Positions 40,762 to 54,224 of a stretch of DNA of 64,000 nucleotides are shown in pieces; position 1 is the first letter of the stretch; every line of letters begins with the position of its first letter. The translations under genes and the position numbers were made by a program. The notes beneath the pieces are model-generated. The model was given only the letters and a program-made list of their open reading frames with translations. It ran no database searches and was not told the DNA's origin. Source of the stretch: Dirofilaria immitis. Its lineage: Eukaryota > Nematoda > Chromadorea > Rhabditida > Onchocercidae. The stretch spans positions 4,402,501 through 4,466,500 of the forward strand of contig JAKNDB010000068.1 of NCBI GenBank assembly GCA_024305405.1, written 5' to 3'.

Positions 40762-43700
40762 CTGAAAGTTACATTAAATGGCCAAATACATATTTTAGAT
40801 ATAAGAATAGGACACAATTTCGTTAAATCGAAGACAGTTTTTAAATGAAAAAAACAGCTTTATATTTCCTAAATTCATTTTTCAAAAAAAAGTTGAAAAT
40901 CGACAAATTTTATAACTTTAGACAAATTTGCATCTTTTCTTTTCGATGGGCAATAAATAGATTGTTGAAAAACTTGTTAAAAAAAAGGCAAATCATGTAA
41001 AGCCTAAGTTTAAATGAAACAGAAAATAGAGTTCATTTGAAAGAAGTGTGAAGTAGGATATTACTGTGTTGAAAAAATATCTTTAATTTTACGAAATGAA
41101 AACAAGCAAGTGATATTTAGATCATCAATATTTGTTCGTACTTATATTTATCTGCTTCTCTTTACAATCCTATCTTGTTCTGATCAAATAGTTAGAGAAT
41201 TATTTAAAAACAATGTTTGGACTAGTTTTTTAAGTAATGAAGCTTTTATCTCATCTTGCAAAATAATAAAGCATCTGTCTACATTTTTAACTACTATCAT
41301 TTTACATCTTTTGCGATATTTTCTCCCATATATTTCGTCTCGTCTTATCTCATATATCGCTCTCGTTTTGCTATAATCAATTTGTAGTTTCATTTAAAAA
41401 TCAGAAAGATTGAATGACAGCAGATAATTGTATCATTAATTTTGAATTTACTCGTTCTTTTTAATTTTAAATAAAAACAAAAATTAGTCAGATAGTTCAA
41501 AGAATTAATATAAATGGTTAACTAAATGATGAGATTGAATCTCTTCAAAAATTTATTTTGCAAATAATTCAAGCATAAAAACGAGAAAAGTTTGTCATAA
41601 ACTGAACTTCATCGGCATAAATAACATTGGTGACTATTGATCTAGCTAAATGATAACATATCAATCACATAATGAATGAGAATAAATTTGGAGAACTCAA
41701 GCTGTCATAACCATGATCTTATTATAACTTTTCTAAACGTATGCTTTAATTGTTAACTTTAGAGATACAGAAGTTGTTCGTTATTACTGTAAATTTTAAT
41801 GCTTTCTCATTAAAAATTTAATGCTTTCTTATTACCAACTTTAGCATATGCCATATCAAAATTATCAGTTCATTATCAACAAGTCATGCATTAAAAAACT
41901 TATCAATAAAATTTAACTGTTTCAGCAAATACATTTTTCGAGTTTTGAACCAATTTTATTTCATGTTTTATCAAATAAATACTAAAAAGCTCCTACTACA
42001 GAGTCCATGCATTCAATCTTTTTTAATTAATGGCCAAAAGGACAGAAAATAAAAAAGTTCTAATTCAAAAATTAAACTTGAAGTAATATGAATTTGCGTA
42101 AGTTTTACAAGCTATTCTATGAATATTGCAAATTTAAGATTAGAAAAATGCTTCCAAAATTAACCTTTTGTTCAGAACTATTTTATATAGTTCCATTTAT
42201 CTTTAAGATTAATTTTTAGGATTGGTGGATGATTGATAGCAATTATAATTGAATTATTTAATCTATTCTCAGACAATTATTGGTTCAGTTTTTGCATTAT
42301 TTAGATTTAAGAATATTTATTGTGAAAGAAATTTTCTTATTCAATTAGTTTATAGTCGAAGTAATGTTATTTGACAAGTACTATCGTAAGGAGAAAATCT
42401 GATGAAAAAATTATAGTATTTTATCCTTTTCTCTTTTTTCTGACGAATGCATAATTGCAGGAATTAAAGTAAATCTTGCAAATGCTAATTTTAGAGGATT
42501 TTAAGGATTACTAATGATCGTTTATTCATGACAAATTCAATTATATTTTAAAAGTTTTACTATCAAAAGATTTCACAACAAATTTCTTTCGTCACTTTTT
42601 TAAATTCGATTTCAAAATGATAGATGTTTGCTTATCGGCAATATCCATTACTTTTTTAACATTATAGAAATTCATCCAATAAAGCAAGAAATTAGTGAAT
42701 GATATAAAGAACAACAAAATTTGAACAAATAACAAATTTTTCACTCTCATAGATTAGGAAAACAATAACCCATACAATTTTTGGCTCATACATATTTTTA
42801 TTTCATTTTCAGTTAGCAACCTCTCCATCTTAGCCAAAAACTCTTTACGCTTTGTTCATCATTATCATTTTCAAGGGAAAGCATAAATTCTTGATGTTTC
42901 TTCTTAGAAAGTATCTCATAAAGTGTATATTGAGTGGAAAATTTGAAAGCAAGTTTTTGCAAATTTTTCAACAATAATGTTTCCCAAATTTTTATAATTT
43001 ATATTTCAAAAGAAAATAACTGAATGAAAGTTACATTTAAATTTGTATTTGACTTATTAAAAGAATATTACGAAAGCTCATATTTCTAAAATCCTATTTC
43101 TTCAAGTTAAAATTGAAAGTCAGAGTTAAATGGAACCGGTCAATAGACTGGAAATTTATTAATTTCCAATTTATGCTTCATAAACATTGTTATCACTAAT
43201 ATGTTGTGAAGATTTCATTTTGATTTCATTTTGTATCATCCAAAGATGAATTATTTATATTAAAGAATGGCAAATTTTAACTAGCTTTATCACAATACTT
43301 AATTTCTCATTATTTATGTCAAAGGTCGAAAAATTTGTTTGCTATCTAGTTCTGATTTTCAGAATGAATTGGCAAAAAGTTTTCATCCTAAAAATTTTAA
43401 GCATTTGAAAATCAAAAGCTTTTTCTGTAAATTTTTTGCAATCGTTTTTACCGAATTCTCTGATTACAACTTACTACTTGCTGATCCGTACAAAAGTGAA
43501 TTTCTATCTTAAAAGATGTTTTGAATATTGTTCTACCAAATTATTTTAGCTCATACTTTGAAAATGACGATTAAAAATATCAAGTTCCAATATCTCATTA
43601 CACTTTCAAGATAGTCGAATTATTTCATAGCATCAAGGATTAAAAAAGATCTAACGAAAATTCTACACAATAAAAGCATTGATAAAATTTTACAAAATTA

Positions 43701-45423
43701 ATAAAAAGAACGCGTCTATTCTTTTATTTAACGTTTTTTTTTCGTTATGTTTGTTATTACATCATATTTAATCTACCAATTTTTTAAATCAATTTCGATT
43801 TCATTCGTTATCTCCTCAATTATATTACATTCCATTAAGACACAGAATTTTTGAATATCATTTCTTTTTCATTTCACAGCAAAGTAATTATTTTTATCTT
43901 GAGAAGCCTAAAACAAAGCAGCACCAGAATTCTGCATTATGTCTGAGAGAATAAAAATTGATCATCATTTCATCAGATTCTTACAGCTTTTAAAGAAAAA
44001 AGAAATAATTTTAGTTCTTTTTCCATTTTCCACTTAAAAATTTGTTAAGGGAAAAACTAAATTTTATCCTTTTTTGCACTAAAAAATCAGTTTTTCAGTT
44101 TTTTCATCATTTTTAAAAGATCTTAAAAGATTTAAGAAATCCCTTTTTAGAAAATTCTCTTTTCCTTCATCTTCTTTTTGTTCATTGCAAATAAATCTCG
44201 CAAGTTTTTCAGTTTCTGGCTAAAATTGGTTTATATATTTGATCAATGCAACCAAATCTATTTCCACCTTATAATTCTAAAATTACTTGAAATAGAGAAA
44301 TTTTCATGATTAGTCATTAAAATGAAAAATTATTTTCTGAACATTTTAAATATTATTCTTTTTGTCCAGAAATACACAACGATTTATAATTCAATGCCAT
44401 GAAAAGAAAGAATTATAATAAGAAATTATTTTAAAAATATTGAAAAATAAGTTCGAAAATCAGAGTTAAATGATTTGATATTTTTATACGGCATTGCTAA
44501 ATACATTTTTATCAGGAATAACTAATAAATACCATTAGAGTTGAAACATTTAAAATATAATTAAGTTTTTACAATTATTATTCTATTCGCAAATAAAGAG
44601 TAACATGGATTTTAATATTTAAACTTGAGAACGCGACTGTATTTTAAAATCTTCTAAATCTGCACATTAGAATATCTTGCGTAGTTTGCATTCAAATAAT
44701 TTCCTTAATAGTTTCATTATATTAATTAGTTTGAATTAAGGATGACTTCCTTGCTTCGCATCAATTGCTAAGTTTTCTTCGAATATGATGAATTAAATCT
44801 AAAAGAGAGCTTTCCGTAATTTATATTTCTGGCAGCTTTTTTCCAGTGATCAAAGTGCAAAAGGATTTCCGGTAATCAGACATATATCTAATATATCATT
44901 TCCTCAATATTCTAGCAAATAATCATTTTTCTATTATTCCTAGAACTATTTTAATTCGTTTCATAATGCTGCACTGGTAGAATTATCAATAAGAAAATGA
45001 AGTAAACCAATTATTTGTTAATTTAAAACATTTTAAGAAAAGGTCGACTTATTAAAGAGTTTTCATTATTAGCATCAATAAAATTATGAAACGGATGAAC
45101 TGCCTAGAATGACATAGTTGACATCAGCTACGTAATGCATTATCATAATTTCTAAATTTTTGGATACATGCACGCAGTATGTTTAATGGCTAGAAAATAA
45201 TTTCGAAATTCTACCTTTTTCAAATTAATTATCAAATAGCTTAATCGTATATATGAATATGACCTAATCTCTCTAAAATATATTTTTGCGTCAGGAATTA
45301 AGTTGTATCATAAATAATATACCACAAAAATTAACAAATAATTTTCTTTCTAATTCGCAATTTGTTTTTGCAAAATTTTTTCTTCAACCATCTTTTGTCT
45401 TTAATATCACATATAATTTAATT

Positions 45424-45434
45424 TTATTTTACAG
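45424..45434 (+). promoter_or_regulatory. 3' splice acceptor before the GPCR start, possibly for trans-splicing
   Basis: TTATTTTACAG ends 16 bases before the chosen ATG at 45451. A strong acceptor just upstream of a start codon, with no obvious upstream donor exon, is typical of spliced-leader addition in nematodes. It could equally be a cis-acceptor for an upstream signal-peptide exon, because the frame stays open back to 45286. Confidence 0.5.
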
Positions 45435-45450
45435 GATTCGTGGAATTATC

Positions 45451-48400
45451 ATGGACAATTTGTCGACGGTTGTTGTAATGCAACCGTCTACATCATGGGC
45501 ATATAGTGCTGGTACATTAGTCAAAATAGATGGTCTTGAGTATAATCGAGCTAGAACGATGGATGAATGTATAAAAGCGCTGGAACGAAGCTCTTTACCA
45601 ACATTTCCAGATAACAGTAAGAACTAAAATTAACTTAAAATTAATTCCATTTCTTTTATAGTAGCATAGTTTTATTTAAAATATTTTATCAGCGATTAGT
45701 TTCAAATATATTGTACATGATTTTGGTTACAAATGATTACTTTTAAAATATTATCAGTGAGATTGAATTAACCATATTATCAATGATTATTTGTCGTATT
45801 TATCATTTTTATTTTTGATGTATTCAAATATAATCAGCATTTCTGTCAAATAGATGACGGATCGTTATGGTGCAATGCAACCTTCGATACAGTGCTTTGT
45901 TGGCCAGCGATACCAGCCAATAGTAGTATTACTGTTCGTTGTCCGCCGCTCAAAGGACTTGATCCTGGAAGTTCGTTTTTTTTTAAGTTCACATTTTGAA
46001 AATGTAAGATATTGGGTGCTAGATTACTAGTCTCTTTCATATATTATGATGAGGCGCGCAGGTGAACGACCAATGTTTTCCAATCAATGATTATCCGCAA
46101 TGATTATAGAGAATATTACTAAATGGTGTCATAGTTCCGGTCATTGGATGGGTCGAACAGAAAATGACTTTTCACGTCCTCATGGGTGGACAAATTTCAC
46201 GATGTGTTTACGCAAGAAGTCGTTGAAATGATGAATAAGCTGACCAATGGATCTCTAGTTGTAAGTCTATAAATTGACCGTTTTTTGAAAAAATTTCTAT
46301 AAATTTGAAAGAATTAGAGTTTTTTCCTTTATTATTTTTGGAAACTCATTTTTGTACGATCAGCATATAATATATTTCATAAATGAGCTAATTTCACTGG
46401 ATTTGCAGATAGCTCAAGAAGTAGCAAGGAATGCCCGTAAATTAGAATTTGTTGGTCTTGGCTTATCGCTCATTTCTTTGCTCATATCAATCAGTATTTT
46501 TTCTTATTTCAGGTTCTTTTATTTTCGCGATTTTAACAATTTAAAAAATTTGTGCTATCAAATAATGAATGAATGCTTGAATTATTCTAACATCGCCTTG
46601 CAAAATTTAAAAAATGTTTTGCAATTGTATTTTAAAAATTGAACCTGCTCTATGCATTCGAAACTTTTCAGAAGGTTGCGGGTATTTAGGAATTTATTGC
46701 ATTTACAATTAATGATTGCCATATTAATGGTTGTTGTTATTCGCCTTATCCTTTACATCGATCTTATTTTCACCGATCGCCTTGGACCGCTTCATCTTGG
46801 TAATAATGATGGGAAAACTATAAATACTATGGTATTTTTTGAAATGATTTAATTCTAAAACGTATAGAAATGACAGTTCTGCCATGTTCCAAAACTCACT
46901 GAGAATTAATTTGTGCACTTGTAAGAAAAAATTGACAAATTTAATTCATTTTTTGGAAATCGTAATTTGTCGGTTTTTTCTTTCTGCCGATAGATACAGT
47001 AGGGCAATAAGATGTGGTCTCAAATTTGGGTAATTAAACTTCCGAATGCAAAAGCATTGATCATGATGATTTTAATTCGGTAATAAATAAAGTAAGCGGA
47101 AGAATGAAGTAAATATAAGGGTTTAAAATGAAAGATTAGAATGATATTAGTAATTGAATGATGTAAGAGGGAAACGATAGATAACTGCTGATGCTGCTCA
47201 ATTGAATAACCACTGCTTGTAACATGTCAGTTAAACGTAGGAAACTCATTTTTATCGGTGATCCTTGGTCTCTATAATAGCTGTGGTTTATTATACATTA
47301 GTATACGAACGGTTTAGTTATCAGAACGAAGGATGATAGACAGATAATATTCATAATTTATCGATTGTTACTGCATTCCAGAAAATCATTATAGATTTCA
47401 ACATTTTAAGCATTGCACATAAGTTTTATTATAGAAATAAAGAGATGAATTAGCTAAATGATTTGTTATATTAAACCTCGTAACATTTATTTATGTTAGA
47501 TGATGAGACATGCTAAAATTATTTGTTTGAATGATATTAAAATTATTTCGATTTGTTGATACGATCTATCATTTCTCACACTGATACTAAATAATTGCCA
47601 CACGATTGTGATTACAGCTTTTAAGCTGAAAGTATTATTGTAGCCTAATTCTACTTAATATCATTAAAAGATATTTTATAAATTTGCAGGTATTTTTATG
47701 CGAAGCAATGTTTTTCATGCTCGAATATTTCAAAACTGTAGCATTTTGTTGGATGTTCCTTGAAGGATTTTATTTGCACAATAAACTTGTTTTACAGTAT
47801 TTGCTGCCGAACTACGCCTTAGACGTTATCTTACAGTTGGATATGGTAAGACATTATAAATTTAAATCTTAACAGAGAATATAGCTGCTCAACCATTTTT
47901 TTTTATTTCAGCATATTTAGTGGTTTTTCCGATTTTTAAAGTTTTTCCAGTTGAACTTTTAACAGGTCTTCCGTTAGTGCAAACATTTTTATGGTTAACA
48001 GTAATATTGATGAAGAAACAAGGAAAAGTGGATCGATGCCTCGGATCGTATTACCTCGAACCAGAATTCTGGCTCCTGGATGGACCAAGGATGCTTGAAT
48101 TAGTTGTAAGTCATTTATAAATTTCAGAATCACTTTACGCTAATGCTTTCAAGTTAAATGCGCTCTTAATATGAAGGTATAGGATATCTAAAAAGCTATC
48201 GTATATGTAAAGGAGCATGTAATGCAAATTTGCTAAGATAATTTTTTATTTTGCAGGTAAATTTATTTTTCATATGCAATGTAATTCGAGTCCTATGGAC
48301 AAAAGTAAGGCAATCACACAATACGAGTGAATTGGATCGAATGAAGTTAGTTTCTTCACTCTAATTAGTCGTTAATATCTTCAATAATTCGAATTTCAAA

Positions 48401-50392
48401 TCAAAGAATTTAAGTTGCTATTTCTTCAAAATTTTATTTAAAACAAAAAACAATCAACGAATTTTTCTTTTATATTATTTATTGAAAATTTAGATAATCA
48501 CACATGATATGTTTTCATAGAGATATTTCTTTTTTTTCTCAACTTTCTTCCTATCTAGAAAAAGTGTGAAAGCAGCAGTGATGCTAATTCCGCTATTAGG
48601 TATCCCGAATATTATGCAAACTATACCTTTCTCTCCAACTAAAGATAATATTGTGGTAAGTTGATAATGTCATTATTTTTAATTTTTACAATAGCTTTTT
48701 TAAGTCAAACGATCTAAATGATTTAGAGTAAGAAAAGTATATTTATTACTATGAATTGAAAAGATAAGGAGGAAGAGTAATGAATTATTACTTAATATTA
48801 CTTTAGACTCAAGATCGAAACTCTTTTTTCTTTTTTAGAGGAGAAAAACATAAAAATCACTGTTCGTATAGTTGAATCAAAAAAGCGAAGATACTAAATA
48901 TTAATTTTGAAGTCTAAATTAAGCAGATACAGATTCACCACAGGGTTTTTCAACCATAGCAATGGCAACAGAGAATTTGAGAATTGAAAATTCCCGCAAC
49001 TGCTATTTTCAAACTTGCTCGTTATAGACCTCGTTAAGTTTCAATCTATTCCATTCCGTATTTACTTAGCTGATTATAGCATGAAAGTCAACTTTATAAA
49101 GTTCACAGTAGATTAATGCGAAAATGATATTCATACTTTGCTACACATGATACATCATTTTGTTAATGATCCTTAAAATCTAAGAAATTAAATAATAAAT
49201 ACTTTTATTTTAGTATTTCGCGATTTGGACATATTGTGCATCATTCACTTACATGTATCAAGGCTTTATGATTTCAATCATCTATTGTTTTACTAACAAA
49301 GAGGTATGCTTTTAGTCGAAATTATTAAGTCGTAATTTAAAATCTTCCATTTTATTATTAAGGATTCTTTCTGAAATTTCTCCTTAATTGATAGAATTCA
49401 TTAAATCCAATCATTTCTATTCTTATCATGAACAGGAAATTATCCATCTACACTTATATAACTTATCATAAGTGTTATCATGGCTAATCCAAAATATGAA
49501 ACGAAAATCTCTCTGTGTCTTGCCTAGATGAACCTCTTGCCAGTTTATTCCATTTCAGGTCAGAAATGTATTGAAGACGCATTATGGTAGACTCAAGTTG
49601 CAACATACAAGTACAGCAAATTTACGTCATGGTAGTAGGGCAAATGTACTTAGAAATGGAAATTCTATAAGAACATCATTGAAGTTAACTGAAAAAGACA
49701 GATTATTAAAGTTGCATGAACATTCTACTAAAAACGGAAGTGAACATGATCCAACTACGTCAGCCTTTGCCTCTATCATTCAGGTAAATATTTTATTGCA
49801 AAGATTTAGTCTAAAATATTTTTCGTACGGATTCAGTCTAAAGACTTATTATTTAAAAATTGACTTACCTTATGCATAAATGAAGGATAACGTTAATTTT
49901 TCTCTGATTTTTGATCAACTCTTTAAATGTGGTGCTAACAAACCTATTTCTAATAGAAATATTTGAAGTTAATTGGATAAGATCAACAAAAGATAATGAA
50001 ATTTAAAAAGAAATATATGCGAAGAGATATCGTAACATATGGCACTTAAGGCGAAAATATGTCAAAATAGGAACGAAATTATAAAAAGGATATTTGCAGT
50101 TTAATTTGTTATTTATTGTAAATATTAGAATTAATCAAATTTTGGTCATAATTTATTCACAATAACAATTAATTACATTACTGTCATCATTATCATATTC
50201 ATTACTTTCTTCATATTAAAGGACTCAAAATTTAATGAAAGCAGTAATAGTGGCGAAGCATCACCATCTACAAAAATGACGAAAAAGAAACGCAAAACAG
50301 AATCGTTAAACTTGCAATTACCAGAAAGTAAAATGATTGCAAATATTCCTACTGGAAAAGACAATTCACAAACAATTGAAAAGAATAATTAG
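45451..50392 (+). CDS. pdfr-1: Class B1 (secretin-family) GPCR, probable PDF receptor
   Basis: Twelve exons: 45451-45616, 45854-45970, 46110-46260, 46409-46512, 46672-46831, 47690-47845, 47966-48105, 48257-48345, 48559-48655, 49214-49303, 49559-49783, 50222-50392. Once two one-base frame breaks (46207-46209 and 47790-47793) are allowed for, all phases agree and the product is about 555 residues. Residues 40-127 form the hormone-receptor domain with its six cysteines (40, 62, 71, 85, 101, 127) and five N-glycosylation sequons. TM1 is near 158-177, TM2 188-212, TM3 236-260 (Cys237, then CWMFLEG), TM4 from 286, an ECL2 Cys310 before the motif GSYYLEPEFW, TM5 327-347, TM6 366-386 and TM7 395-418. 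A Ser/Thr- and Lys-rich cytoplasmic tail follows. The ICL1 motif RLRVFRNLLHLQL and the segment EVARNARKLEFVG resemble the invertebrate pigment-dispersing-factor receptors as I know them, which couple to Gs/cAMP in neurons. No signal peptide is visible in this model. The class is secure; the orthology is likely. Confidence 0.88.
47019..47040 (-). other. SL1 spliced-leader-like 22-mer (relic)
   Basis: The minus strand reads AGTTTAATTACCCAAATTTGAG. It matches the conserved nematode SL1 leader at 20 of 22 positions, both differences being G to A. The next bases are ACCAC, not the GT donor of an SL RNA gene, so it is not a working SL RNA. It lies antisense inside intron 5 of the GPCR. About 45 bases later on the same strand comes a short A-rich stretch. 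A retroposed copy of a trans-spliced RNA would look like this, though chance or a decayed SL RNA pseudogene is possible. Confidence 0.5.
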
Positions 50393-50401
50393 CTGATGAT
50401 C

Positions 50402-50407
50402 AATAAA
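50402..50407 (+). promoter_or_regulatory. Possible poly(A) signal of the GPCR gene
   Basis: AATAAA lies ten bases after the GPCR stop codon (50390-50392). It is unusually close but acceptable for nematodes. A good donor-like sequence (CAG|GTATAA) follows at 50417, so an additional 3' exon or 3' UTR intron is an alternative. Confidence 0.4.
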
Positions 50408-50429
50408 GCGGTCCAGGTATAATTTATTT

Positions 50430-53400
50430 AATATTTTTATAATAGCTGAATTTCCGGTCCTTGCAAAAATTCAGCATCTTTCTGATTTCAAGTTTCATAA
50501 AAATGATTTTGAATTAGAAATCTTAAAAAAGAAAATTCTGAAAAGTATTTTGCACTTTCTATTATTGCAAAACTAATTATTAAATAATTCTTATGGAAAA
50601 AAATTTTTTTAAAAATATATTTTAGGATCTACAGAATAAGGTTTATAAGGATTCCTACGTACATGAAAATGAAGTACTTATTGTGTCAAAATCAAGCAAT
50701 CAGCTATTTATCTGTCTATTTAATCTCTAGAAGATTTTGTTGCTCGATCCGAATTTGTAATCGAGCAATTGATATACATATATGTAGGAACAATTGATAT
50801 TCAAAAATTACATTTATTTGGTAGTGTTTTTAGATGCTTTCATCATTCTTAAAATGATACAAATGATGATTACTTTAATAAACCAATTATAATATAATGA
50901 TTATAGGCAAATATTGTCCATTATGTGGACATTTGTGTATGTTGAAATTTGAAAAAGCATATAATTAGTATTCAATAGCACATAATAATGATAACATTTT
51001 ATATATTGATTGATCTCTAGTTGTAAATAAGAATCTACTCTGTCAATGATCATTTGTATAATGTGCAATGGATGATTTTAGGATCAAACTATTTTCAAAA
51101 GTTAAGTGATAATACCGGTAAGAATAGGAAATCTTTCTGAACTTCATTAATTGTATTATTGCTTATATTATGTATTATAATTAAATCTATAAAGGATAAA
51201 CATTCTGCATACTGGAAAATTCTGCTGATTAGAATTAATAAATGAATGAATGAATGCTGAAACAAACCTATTTTATTATTTTACTTTTATCATTAAGTTG
51301 CTTAAAATTAGAATAGATATTATGTGCCGAAATTGATATATCTCAATTGATGATTGCAATGATGACAATCACTTCCTTCATCTGCTAAGCTTTTATCTGC
51401 TAAAACAACTTGCTAAGTATGGCGAAAATTATTGATAATGTAATATTAAGTTTATCAGTATTTTAGAATCATATTTTAGCATCATTGGTTAAATGACAAA
51501 TGATTATAATAATCGAATGATGTGTATATAAGTTTTTCTGATTTCTAAGATGTGCGTTATCATTATCATTAACTGTAGGTTCTGATAGATGATAACAACG
51601 AAGCTATCTGAATTCCCAAAAATTTTTGGACTGCAAGCAAATCAAAGAGATTCTTTCTTGGATTAAATCAGATATTGTTTTAATGATTAAAGTATAAGTC
51701 CAAAAGTTAGTGATCGCAATTTTGTTGATAGACTTGGACAATTATTTTGTTTTTGGTCGTAACTGATTTTTGATAAACCATCATATTATGTTCATAAAAA
51801 TGAAGTTATTCATGAAAATTATGTCGACTATAGTTAATGTGATAAAGTAATGCTTGATTCGAAAAACTCTAAAGCTTCCGATTTGTTGAAATAATACAGC
51901 ATTTCTTTGTTTCAGCAGAAAAGTTCTTTTGACATTTTTTAAATATTTGAAATATAATGAATTTGAAATTCGAATATCTCAAATCATTACATGCTATCTT
52001 CCTTTTTATAAAGTGGCATAAGCTGTTACTTACAGCTTATTACCAATTAGATAAACAAGGATGGAAATTCATATTTTCGTAAATTTAAATTCTAATGTTT
52101 TTAATGAAAACCATCAAAACCTAGTCTTTAAAATTTGCTCAAATACACCACTAAACAACTATTTTGACGATAAAATGTTTTTGAAATTAAAAGCGCAACA
52201 AACTATTGATATCCACATAGTTATCATTGTCAAGGTATTAAACTTACTAGCCAATGGTCACTTCTAAAGTATAAAATCTTTACTGAATACTAAAATATAA
52301 ATTAAATCTTTAATCGGCAATAACTTCTTTATGATTCCAGTTTCTTGATAAACTGATGATAAATGTATATTATCTTTAGCTTATCAACTCTTATTCATAT
52401 AGTTATTTTTCGGTGGCTTCATTCAATTTTTTAATGAATGTCTCGTGTCACTAATTTTCCTAATTAATCATTAATAAAATTAATGATTAAGATCTATCAT
52501 ACTAACTGAAAAGAAAAACGATATAAAGTTTTAATTGATAAGAAGATATTTTCGTATTATTACCATCTTCTTTATAATGAGAATAATTTTATGCCCAATT
52601 TTGTAGTGATATTTTTATTGTAGAAATGGATTTTAGTTTTCGCTCCATGGTTAAAGCATGAATTAGCAATCAAAAAAATCAATTTTTAAACAAGAAAATT
52701 TGAATAGACATAAGATTCACTCATGTCTTAATTACGATTCATTTTATTGAAATAATAGAAGTTATTTCTCCTACTCAATTTTGGCATAAAATTAATTTTT
52801 TATTGCTAAGTCTATGCTTTCCTCTTTTATCGTAAAAATAGATTTGCCTTTTCCATGTCATGTTCAATCCATAAGTAATTGAAATATTTGATACGAGGAA
52901 GATAAAAAGATTTGATGAATATTCTGACAACAAGAAATACATCAAATGTAAGCAGTAGTTCGTTTATCACATTCAATGTAAATAAATCATCTATTACATT
53001 CTGTGACATTTCTGACATATTTGAGATAATTTGATATAATTTGTTTAAAAAAATCAAAAGATGTTTATTACATTTTCTTCATTTTTTTCCAAATTTTAAT
53101 TAAAATTAATGAAGAAGCGATTAAATTCTATTTATTTCCTTCTTGGAAGATCAATTTTTCGTATTAAAACAAAGGCATTCGTCGAATTGCATGGATTGTT
53201 CAGTCAACTTGCTTGGTAAATTTTTCAAAAAATAAGTTGATCAGGAAATAGAAGATATCATTGTTGATCATTTAATAAAAGCGCAAATATTGAACGATAA
53301 ATCAATATATGATTAATTGAACTTGTCAACTGCATTGCAGCTGTCTGAGTTAAATACCAGCTAAATTTATAAACAAATACATCATCCTTGTAAATATGAA

Positions 53401-54224
53401 GTGAGAAGATGAGAGTAAATGATTTTTGAAATAGATTCAAATTTTTCTAAACATTTTATTGTAAATTTCTTTTCTCTATCGCTCTTTTAAGCGAACTATG
53501 TTATCAGCCCAAATATTAAGCGGTATTCTATAATATTCGTATTTTTCGAGAATTTCTAGAATAAATTGCTGTTATTTATAATTAAATAATGAAACAAAAT
53601 ATTGATATTTTTTTCACTAATTGACGAAAAAGAAATGCAAACTTTCAACATCAAAGTGAAATTGAGCCTAAAAAGTTCAAGACAGTTATAAGAACCAAAT
53701 TGTTGGTTTTAATGGGCGAAGTCTTTTTTGAAGTAATGGAGGAATGTAAGAAAAATAAAAAAACGAAAAGCAGTAAATTTTTTAAATTCATTTAGAAACA
53801 TAAAAATAAAGTTTTATTATATAATTTAATAAATAGCATATGCAATAATTATTTAATTCATCATAAAAATTAAAGGGAAGAAATAAAACAAAATGTTTTT
53901 AAAAAATCAATTTGAAATATGATAAGGGGAAAATATCAGATGTCATGATAGAAGCTAATTTAAAAATATGCAAGATTAAAGTTCAATGAGTCAGTTGCTT
54001 CATGTTGAAAATTAAAGATTTATTTGCATGATTATATAATCAATCAATTCAACGACAAAATATTATCGAAAATAAGAGTATATTATTACTAAAATCATTT
54101 GAAAAAATGAGTGAATAACATTTAGAATATTAAGAACTACTCACAGAATTTTGAATTATTATTATTTCTTTCATTCGTCTGTTTGAATAAATATGATTAT
54201 ATCTGAAAATTTATTATTATGAAT
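50430..54224. other. AT-rich intergenic DNA
   Basis: No gene supported. Short frames such as 52061-52267 (plus) and 52827-53057 (minus) show no domain, splice context or composition that separates them from chance. Confidence 0.5.

Larger units (their letters stand above)
32492..45420. other. AT-rich, gene-poor DNA
   Basis: No gene can be supported over these 13 kb. Notable pieces are a 20-base poly(T) run (38473-38492), a perfect palindrome (39426-39456) and a 33-bp tandem duplication (40696-40761). Open frames up to 88 codons (41110-41376) are hydrophobic, overlap on both strands and lack splice context. The part just before 45.4 kb could hold upstream exons or regulatory DNA of the GPCR gene, but none is recognisable. 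Confidence 0.45.

Noticed and set aside
41110..41393. Overlapping hydrophobic frames on both strands
   Set aside because: No family resemblance, no splice sites, and A/T-run composition.
46088..46090. In-frame TGA that would make the GPCR a pseudogene
   Set aside because: It appears only if the acceptor at 46061 is used. The acceptor at 46109 (GATTATAG) gives the expected GLDPGKNITKWC in correct phase and removes the stop.
47019..47040. A functional SL RNA gene on the minus strand
   Set aside because: The leader-like 22-mer is followed by ACC rather than a GT donor, and no Sm site or snRNA-like body follows.
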